Shown: in pieces, positions 8,090 through 13,758 of the stretch
Numbering within the stretch: the first letter of the stretch is position 1
How the letters are laid out: each line of letters begins with the position of its first letter
Assembly: GCA_964574335.1 (NCBI GenBank)
Contig: CAZNNH010000066.1
Coordinates: 1-30,385 of the forward strand
Length of the DNA stretch: 30,385 nucleotides
Origin: CAZNNH01 sp964574335
GTDB lineage: Bacteria > Acidobacteriota > Vicinamibacteria > Fen-336
Direction: 5' to 3'
Program-made: the position numbers and the translations under genes
Notes under the pieces: generated by a model
Databases searched by the model: none
What the model was told of the DNA's origin: nothing
What the model saw: the letters and a program-made list of their open reading frames with translations, nothing else

Positions 8090-9145
8090 ATGGCAAAGAT
8101 CAGCTTCGGTGGAGTCGAGGAGGACGTCGTCACCCGCGAGGAGTTCCCGCTGGCCAAGGCCCGCGAGGTCCTGAAGGACGAGGTCATCACGGTGCTGGGA
8201 TACGGCGTCCAGGGGCCGGCCCAGTCCCTCAACATGCGCGACAACGGCTTCAAGGTCATCATCGGCCAGGCCCCCGAGGACAAGCGCTACTGGGACAAGG
8301 CGGTGGCCGACGGCTGGGTGCCGGGAGAGACGCTGTTCTCCCTGGAAGAGGCGGCCAAGAAGGGGACCATCATCCAGTACCTGGTCTCCGATGCGGCCCA
8401 GATGGCGACCTGGCCCAGGATCAAGCCCTGCCTCGCCAAGGGCGACGCCCTCTACTTCTCCCACGGCTTCTCCATCGTCTACAAGGACCAGACCGGCGTG
8501 ATACCTCAGCCCGAGGTGGACGTGATCCTGGTGGCCCCCAAGGGCTCGGGGACCAGCGTCCGGGCCAACTTCCTGGACGGCAGCGGCATCAACTCCAGCT
8601 ACGCCATTCATCAGGACGCCACCGGCCGGGCCAAGGAGCGGACCCTGGCGATCGGGATCGCGGTCGGCTCCGGCTACCTGTTCCCGACCACCTTCGAGCA
8701 CGAGGTCCATAGCGACCTGACCGGCGAGCGTGGGGTGCTGATGGGCGCCCTGGCCGGGATCATGGAGGCCCAGTACAACGAGCTCCGCAAGCACGGCCAC
8801 TCGCCGAGCGAGTCGTTCAACGAGACGGTGGAGGAGCTGACCCAGAGCCTGATCCGGCTGGTGGGCCAGAACGGCATGGACTGGATGTACGCCAACTGCT
8901 CCGCCACCGCCCAGCGCGGGGCCCTCGACTGGCGCCACCCCTTCCGCGAGGCGGTGGAGCCCGTCTTCGAGAAGCTGTACAAGTCGGTGGTCTCCGGCGA
9001 GGAGACCCGCATCGTCCTCAAGGCCAACAGCGCCCCCGACTACCGGGAGAAGCTCGAGGCCGAGCTGAAGCAGATGCGCGATTCCGAGATGTGGCAGGCC
9101 GGCGCCGCGGTCCGCGCCCTGCGCCCGGAGAACCAGAAGAAGTAG
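8090..9145 (+). CDS. ilvC: Ketol-acid reductoisomerase, Bacteroides-like type
   Basis: A 351-residue NAD(P)H- and Mg-dependent enzyme that isomerises and reduces acetolactate or acetohydroxybutyrate in branched-chain amino acid synthesis. The Rossmann motif is VLGYGVQGPAQSL (35-47) with GxGxxG at 37-42. The C-terminal knotted domain carries DLTGERGVLMGALAG, FNETVEELTQSL and NGMDWMYANCSATAQRGALDW. Both ends (FGGVEEDVVTREEFPL and SEMWQAGAAVRALRPENQ) match what I remember of Bacteroides KARI and differ from the common short bacterial form that begins with a KVYYD-type motif. The ATG at 8090 has AGGAG just upstream and begins where the homology begins; the frame is open back to 7988. The neighbouring divergent ilvD catalyses the next step. 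Confidence 0.96.
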   Translation: MAKISFGGVEEDVVTREEFPLAKAREVLKDEVITVLGYGVQGPAQSLNMRDNGFKVIIGQAPEDKRYWDKAVADGWVPGETLFSLEEAAKKGTIIQYLVSDAAQMATWPRIKPCLAKGDALYFSHGFSIVYKDQTGVIPQPEVDVILVAPKGSGTSVRANFLDGSGINSSYAIHQDATGRAKERTLAIGIAVGSGYLFPTTFEHEVHSDLTGERGVLMGALAGIMEAQYNELRKHGHSPSESFNETVEELTQSLIRLVGQNGMDWMYANCSATAQRGALDWRHPFREAVEPVFEKLYKSVVSGEETRIVLKANSAPDYREKLEAELKQMRDSEMWQAGAAVRALRPENQKK

Positions 9146-9161
9146 CCCGACCCGACCGCCG

Positions 9162-9190
9162 TTGACCCCGTGTGTCGCAAAAGCTACCCT
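9162..9190 (+). promoter_or_regulatory. Promoter of the XRE/DUF6036 pair, apparently leaderless
   Basis: TTGACC at 9162-9167, a 17-base spacer and TACCCT at 9185-9190 form a sigma70-like promoter of the same architecture as the two ilv promoters. The -10 ends seven bases before the ATG at 9198, so the message should begin at or within a base or two of that start codon. No Shine-Dalgarno sequence precedes the ATG. Confidence 0.65.
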
Positions 9191-9206
9191 GTAGCGTATG
9201 CGATAC
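9183..9206. promoter_or_regulatory. Twin palindromes over the -10 box and start codon
   Basis: Two adjacent perfect inverted repeats occur here: GCTAC-CCT-GTAGC (9183-9195), which contains the -10 box, and GTAT-GCG-ATAC (9196-9206), which contains the start codon of the XRE gene. Antitoxins of this kind usually bind inverted repeats in their own promoter, so these are the obvious autoregulatory operators. Repression would block polymerase directly. Confidence 0.55.
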
Positions 9207-9728
9207 ACGGGCCTGCGGGAGCAGCTCAAGGCCGGCCGTCGCCGCGCGGGCCTGACTCAAGCGGCGCTGGCCGAGCGTTGCGGTGTCAGCCGGATCACCA
9301 TCGCGCGCCTGGAGGCCGGTTCGGCCCGCGACGTCCGTGCCGGGACGCTCCTGTCTCTCTGTGCGGCCCTGGGGCTCGAGCTGACCGCCACTCCCGCCGG
9401 CGCCCAGGCGGCGCTCGAGACGCGGCTCGCCCGTGAACGCCAGCAGGTCCGCCGGATGGACCTGCAGAGACGTCACGCGGCCCTTGCGGCCCGCCTGTTG
9501 GCCGTTCCGCGTCGGCAAGCCCAGGCCCTCGTCGCCCGTGCCCGGGCCGTCGTCGACCGTTGGGAGCGAGAGGGCCTATGCAGCCGCCACTACGTCTCCC
9601 GCTGGCGGGCGATGCTGGCGGCGCCGATCGACCAGGTGGCCGGGTCGCTGGTCGATCCGGGAGAGTGGGGGGACGCGCTGTTCCAGAACACGCCCTGGGG
9701 CTTCGTCCTGGGAGGGCCGGAGCGGTGA
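9198..9728 (+). CDS. XRE-family helix-turn-helix protein, probable antitoxin
   Basis: A 176-residue DNA-binding protein. Residues about 6-60 form a Cro/C1-type helix-turn-helix (GLTQAALAERCGVSRITIARLEAG). A basic helical linker (about 75-130) leads to a C-terminal domain ending in the pattern LFQNTPWGFVLGGPER, which resembles the C-terminal domain of XRE antitoxins encoded with nucleotidyltransferase toxins (a Trp-rich helix, then a Pro-Phe/Trp loop and terminal Glu-Arg). The stop overlaps the next gene's GTG by four bases (GTGA), implying translational coupling. It is expected to repress its own promoter through the palindromes at 9183-9206 and to neutralise its partner. HTH assignment is certain; antitoxin role is inference from the gene pair. 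Confidence 0.8.
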   Translation: MRYTGLREQLKAGRRRAGLTQAALAERCGVSRITIARLEAGSARDVRAGTLLSLCAALGLELTATPAGAQAALETRLARERQQVRRMDLQRRHAALAARLLAVPRRQAQALVARARAVVDRWEREGLCSRHYVSRWRAMLAAPIDQVAGSLVDPGEWGDALFQNTPWGFVLGGPER

Positions 9729-10276
9729 GGCGGGACGACCTCCGGCGGCTCTTCTCCCGCGCTCGCGAGTTGTGCAGCGAGACGGACTACGTCGTGCTCG
9801 GGAGCCTCTCCGTCCTCGGCTGCGCCCGCGACGTGCCCCCACGAATGGCGGCCTCCCTCGACGTCGACGCCTTCTGCAAGGGTGATCCACCCCGGATCTT
9901 CGACCTGGCATCCGCGCTCGGACAGGGCAGTCCCTTCGAGCTGGAGCACGGCTACTACCTGGACCCGATCTCGCCGGCCGTGGCCACCCTGCCGGCCGGC
10001 TGGGAAGACCGGCTGATCCGCATCCAGCTCGAGCCGGAGCTGTCGGCGTGGTTCCTCGAGCCGAACGACGCGGCGGTGTCGAAGTACGCACGGATGGAGC
10101 CGCGCGACCGGGAGTGGATCCGGCCCGGGCTGCGGGCGGGGGTGCTGTCGATCGCGATCCTCGAGGCCCGCTTCGCCGAGACGACCTTCGTCGATGCGGA
10201 AGAATCCGATCGGGCTCGCCGGGCGTTCGAGGAGGACCAGCGGTGGCTCCGGTCGCGGGGTGCGGGAGGGCGCTGA
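9725..10276 (+). CDS. DUF6036-like nucleotidyltransferase, probable toxin
   Basis: A 183-residue member of the polymerase-beta-like nucleotidyltransferase fold, closest by eye to the DUF6036 family. The signature is G26-S27-L-S-V-L-G followed by S44-L-D46-V-D48, matching the GS...DxD metal and nucleotide site. The C-terminal half has FLEPNDAAVSKYARMEPRD (110-128) with K120, a pattern typical of the AbiEii/DUF6036 group. Such enzymes are usually encoded right after an XRE or AbiEi-like antitoxin and in studied cases modify tRNA or other RNA; whether this one does is inference. The GTG at 9725 is chosen because it overlaps the upstream stop by four bases. It is convergent with the epimerase gene, with a 40-base gap and no clear terminator. 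Confidence 0.75.
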   Translation: MRRDDLRRLFSRARELCSETDYVVLGSLSVLGCARDVPPRMAASLDVDAFCKGDPPRIFDLASALGQGSPFELEHGYYLDPISPAVATLPAGWEDRLIRIQLEPELSAWFLEPNDAAVSKYARMEPRDREWIRPGLRAGVLSIAILEARFAETTFVDAEESDRARRAFEEDQRWLRSRGAGGR

Positions 10277-10316
10277 GGCTGCGCGGGCCGGAGCGCGCCT
10301 CCCGCGGACGTCAGGA

Positions 10317-11498
10317 TCAGGGCCGATCTTCTACCGAGAACCTGTAGACCGTTCGCGAGTGGTACTCCTCTCCGGGCCGGAGGATGGTCGACGGGAAGTC
10401 CGGCCGGTTGGGCGAGTCCGGGTAGTGCTGGGTCTCCAGGCAGAAGCCGCTGCGGTGCTGGTAGACGTGCCCGGCCTTCCCGGTGATGGTGCCGTCGAGG
10501 AAGTTGCCGGAGTAGAACTGCAGCCCGGGCTCGGTCGTAGTGACCTCCATGACGCGGCCGGTCGTGGGCTCGGATACCCGGGCGGCCAGGGCCATCTCCT
10601 CCCCCTCGCCGCGGTCGAGCACGTAGTTGTGGTCGTAGCCGCCGGCGAAGCCTAGCTGCTCGTCCTTGGCCTCGATGCGCGCGCCGATGGCCGTCGGCGT
10701 CGTGAAGTCGAACGGCGTGTCGGCCACCGGGACGATCTCGCCGGTCGGGATGAGAGTCTCGTCCACGGGCGTGAACCGGCTCGCGTTCAGCATCAGCTCG
10801 TGATCCAGGATGTCCCCGGAGCCGTCCCCGGCCAGGTTGAAGTAGGTGTGCTGGGTCAGGTTCACCGGCGTGGCCTTGTCGGTGACCGCGTGATAGTCGA
10901 AGACCAGCTCGTTGGCGTCGGTCAGTGTGTACGTCACTCTCGCCTGGAGCGTGCCGGGATAGCCCTCCTCGCCGTCGGGGCTGGTGTAGGAGAAGACGAC
11001 CCCCACGCCCTTCTCGTTCCGAAACGGCTCGCCCCGCCAGACGACCTTGTCGAAGCCCTTGACGCCGCCGTGGAGGGCATTGGGCCCGTTGTTGGCCGCC
11101 AGCGCGTACTCCTCGCCGTCCAGGCTGAACCTGGCGTTGGCGATGCGGTTGCCGTAACGTCCGATGATCGCGCCGAAGTAGGCCGGGACCTTCAGATACC
11201 CATCCAGGCTGTCGTGGCCCAGCACGACGTCGCCGAGCTCGCCGTTGCGGTCGGGCACCCTCAAGGAGAGGATGGTGCCCCCGTAGGTCATGGCTCTCAC
11301 CTCCAGGCCACTGGCGTTGGTGAAGGTGAACACCTCCACCGGCACGCCGTCGGCGGTCTGGCCGAAGGCCTGCCTCTCGACGCCGGTGCCGGGATCGGCT
11401 GACGCTGGCGGGGGCGCCGTCGTCGCCGTCGGCTCCGAGCAGGCCGCGGCAAAGCACATCGCAAGGGCGGCAGAGGTCACGCGCGTCCAGGAAACCAT
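10317..11498 (-). CDS. Lipoprotein aldose 1-epimerase (mutarotase)
   Basis: A 393-residue GalM-type enzyme that interconverts alpha and beta anomers of aldoses. A lipoprotein signal is clear: a hydrophobic stretch ending in A17-A18-A19-C20, so the mature protein should be membrane-anchored outside the cytoplasm. Family residues are visible: NRIANARF (117-124), ALHGG with H143, NLTQHTYFNL with H217, GGYDHNY with D289 and the catalytic glutamate in CLETQHYPD (E355). I chose the ATG at 11498 because GGAGG lies six bases upstream; the ATG two codons earlier abuts the same GGAGG with no spacing. It lies 113 bases downstream of the esterase-TAXI gene on the same strand. Mutarotation would suit alpha-xylose released by the GH31 enzyme of the same locus. 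Confidence 0.9.
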   Translation of the reverse strand: MVSWTRVTSAALAMCFAAACSEPTATTAPPPASADPGTGVERQAFGQTADGVPVEVFTFTNASGLEVRAMTYGGTILSLRVPDRNGELGDVVLGHDSLDGYLKVPAYFGAIIGRYGNRIANARFSLDGEEYALAANNGPNALHGGVKGFDKVVWRGEPFRNEKGVGVVFSYTSPDGEEGYPGTLQARVTYTLTDANELVFDYHAVTDKATPVNLTQHTYFNLAGDGSGDILDHELMLNASRFTPVDETLIPTGEIVPVADTPFDFTTPTAIGARIEAKDEQLGFAGGYDHNYVLDRGEGEEMALAARVSEPTTGRVMEVTTTEPGLQFYSGNFLDGTITGKAGHVYQHRSGFCLETQHYPDSPNRPDFPSTILRPGEEYHSRTVYRFSVEDRP

Positions 11499-11611
11499 GG
11501 TCATCCTCCAATCCGTCTGGTTGCTCGTTCCGTACGCAGACCGCCGGGCGGCTGGCCCCACATTGGCAGAAGCGTGCGCCGGTCGACGAGATCTCATATC
11601 ACATGTCTCGC

Positions 11612-13750
11612 CTACTCCATGTAGCCCCTCTCCCGGTAGTAGCGGGCCGCGCCGGGGTGAACGGGCACCTCGTAGCCGTTCCAGACGGCGTGGACGTTGT
11701 ACGAGAAGCTCAGGTGCCGCCACTGGAGCAGGTGCTGCTGCTCGTCCAGGGCCTTTGCGACATCATAGGCGAAGGCCTCCGGCAAGTCGTCCCGGCCGTA
11801 GACCACGGTTCCGGTCCGCACCACGGTCGGGATCGGGCGGGTGACGCCCGGATAGAGCCCCACGGGGATCGTGCCTCGCTGCTGTTCGCCCTCCCGCGCC
11901 AGCTCCGCCAGCAGGTCGTCGGGAAGCCCGATGAAGCTCAGGTCCTGCTCCTGGCTGATCTCGGTCCAGATGCGCCACTCCGGCGCCGTCGACATGCCGC
12001 CACCACCTCCGATGACGATGTCGAAGGCCTCCCGGTCCTCGCGCGACCGACCCACGCGGCCCCCGGCCGCCTCGACGACGTCCTTCGAGAGGCCGTAGTA
12101 GGCCAGGATGCGCGAGGAGTCGCGGCCGATTCCCGCCTCCAGGATCCGGACTGGCCACACCTTCTGCCGCACTTGCGACAGGTCGGTGATCCCCGAGTCC
12201 GCCCGGGCCGCGACCAGGACGTAGGTGGGGTCCTGGATGTTCGCGATCAGCCGCAGGTTGGTCCTCGGCTTCTCGCCGGCGTAGAAGCCCTTCCCCCGGT
12301 AGGCGTCGCGCAGGAACTGGATGGCGGTGGCGCCGAAGTCGACGGGCCCGAGCCCGGGGGCGTTTCGCGGGGCGAGGACCTCGGGTACCGCCGGGTCCGG
12401 CTGGTAGGGCGGCGGCAGACGCGCCTCGCTGACGATGCGCGGGGCGTCGGCACGGTTGCAGTTGTAGCAGACCTGCACGTCGTAGCCGTACGGTCTCATC
12501 GCCGCCTGCACCACCTCGGCCATCGTGCCCCAGGGGCACACCCGGCAGGCGCCGCCGAAGACCGGTCGCTTCTCCGCGATGCCGGTCCGCTCCGTGAAGA
12601 TCCGCTGGGCGAAGTCGTGGAACGACTTCCTCCAGACCTGCCACTCGTGCTCGCCGGGGAAGGAGGCGAGCTCGACGTTCAGCCCGTGGGACCTGAGCTC
12701 GGCGACCACCTTCTTGGTGGCCTCGAAGCGGGGGTCCTGCTCTCCCACCGAGACGTAGAGGACCCGCAGGGCGTCGTTGAACGAGGCGGCGTCGCTCAGC
12801 AGCCCCGGAACGCGCTCCTCGGCGTCGAAGGGGGGGATGGCGGGGCCGCCGGGTGGGCGTCTTCCGATCCCTCCGAACAGCCCCGTGCTGAAGATCCCCA
12901 GGGCCCCGAACCGGTCCTTGTTCCGCAGCCCCACCAGGAAGGTCTGCCCGCCCCCCATCGACAGGCCCGCCAGGGCCCGGCTCGCCGCGTCGTCGCGGAC
13001 CCGATACTCCGCCTCGACGAAGGGCACGATGGCTTCGAGCAGCTCCCTGGCGAAGACGTCGACGGCGGCGTCGCTGTAGCCGCGGGCGCCGCCCGGGGCG
13101 GGGAGGTTGCCGTTGGCCATCACCACCAGCATGGGCTTGGCCCGGCCCGCGGCGATCAGGTTGTCCAGGATCACGTCGGCGCGGCCCTGGGTGGCCCAGC
13201 CGGTCTCGTCCTCGCCGCCGCCGTGCTGGATGTAGAGCACGGGGTACCTCCGCTCCGGCTCCTGGTCGTAACCCGGAGGCGTGTAGACCAGCAGACGTCT
13301 CCAGGAATCCGTCACCTTCGAGAAGTATCGCTTGGCACGGACATCGCCGTGGGGCACGTCCTTGACGGCATAGAAGTCCACACCGGGCTCCGGGATCTCC
13401 ACGGCGCTCGCGTGCCGGCCGCCGCCGAAGAAGGCGCGGCTCCCGGGGTCGCTCGCCTCGGCGCCGTCCACGAGCAGCGTGTAGTAGTGGAAGCCGGGGT
13501 CCAGGGGCTCCGTGGTGACCGCAAAGGAGCCGTCGGGCTGCTTCTCCATGTCGAGCTTGGGCCCGCTCCAGAAGGCCAACCGCACCGCCCTCGCCTCGGG
13601 GGCCTCGATGCGGACCTGCACGCGCCCGGCCCCGTCGACGCGAGGATACTCCGCTCCCGGGACGTTGCTCGATGCGGGCTGGAAGTCGCTCGACTCCTGG
13701 GCGAAGCCGATGCTCGCGGCAAGCAGGACGACGAGTCCGAGTCGCTCCAT
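11612..13750 (-). CDS. Exported esterase fused to a TAXI-family solute-binding domain
   Basis: A 712-residue two-part protein. After a short signal peptide (about 1-17) comes an immunoglobulin-like E-set/CBM48-type domain (about 36-125) and an alpha/beta-hydrolase of the Fes/feruloyl-esterase type (about 140-385): nucleophile in GLSMGGG (S264), probable acid D339 in GEQDPRF, and H368 in PGEHEW. After a linker of about 12 residues, residues about 397-712 are a TAXI-type (TRAP transporter) solute-binding domain, recognisable by VDFGATAIQFL, NLRLIANIQDP, ADSGITDL, GTIPVGLYPGV, PTVVRTGTVVYGRDDLP and a terminal HPGAARYYRERGY. It holds two CxxC pairs (402/405 and 428/431). There is no stop, frameshift or second signal peptide. 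The ATG at 13750 lies eight bases after the GH31 stop, so the genes are probably cotranscribed. The two halves are fairly certain; the biological meaning of the fusion is not. Confidence 0.85.
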   Translation of the reverse strand: MERLGLVVLLAASIGFAQESSDFQPASSNVPGAEYPRVDGAGRVQVRIEAPEARAVRLAFWSGPKLDMEKQPDGSFAVTTEPLDPGFHYYTLLVDGAEASDPGSRAFFGGGRHASAVEIPEPGVDFYAVKDVPHGDVRAKRYFSKVTDSWRRLLVYTPPGYDQEPERRYPVLYIQHGGGEDETGWATQGRADVILDNLIAAGRAKPMLVVMANGNLPAPGGARGYSDAAVDVFARELLEAIVPFVEAEYRVRDDAASRALAGLSMGGGQTFLVGLRNKDRFGALGIFSTGLFGGIGRRPPGGPAIPPFDAEERVPGLLSDAASFNDALRVLYVSVGEQDPRFEATKKVVAELRSHGLNVELASFPGEHEWQVWRKSFHDFAQRIFTERTGIAEKRPVFGGACRVCPWGTMAEVVQAAMRPYGYDVQVCYNCNRADAPRIVSEARLPPPYQPDPAVPEVLAPRNAPGLGPVDFGATAIQFLRDAYRGKGFYAGEKPRTNLRLIANIQDPTYVLVAARADSGITDLSQVRQKVWPVRILEAGIGRDSSRILAYYGLSKDVVEAAGGRVGRSREDREAFDIVIGGGGGMSTAPEWRIWTEISQEQDLSFIGLPDDLLAELAREGEQQRGTIPVGLYPGVTRPIPTVVRTGTVVYGRDDLPEAFAYDVAKALDEQQHLLQWRHLSFSYNVHAVWNGYEVPVHPGAARYYRERGYME

Positions 13751-13758
13751 CCCTCTGG

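Noticed and set aside
10277..10316. Possible terminator between the DUF6036 and epimerase genes
   Set aside because: The gap is GC-rich but I found no stable hairpin followed by a T run for either strand.
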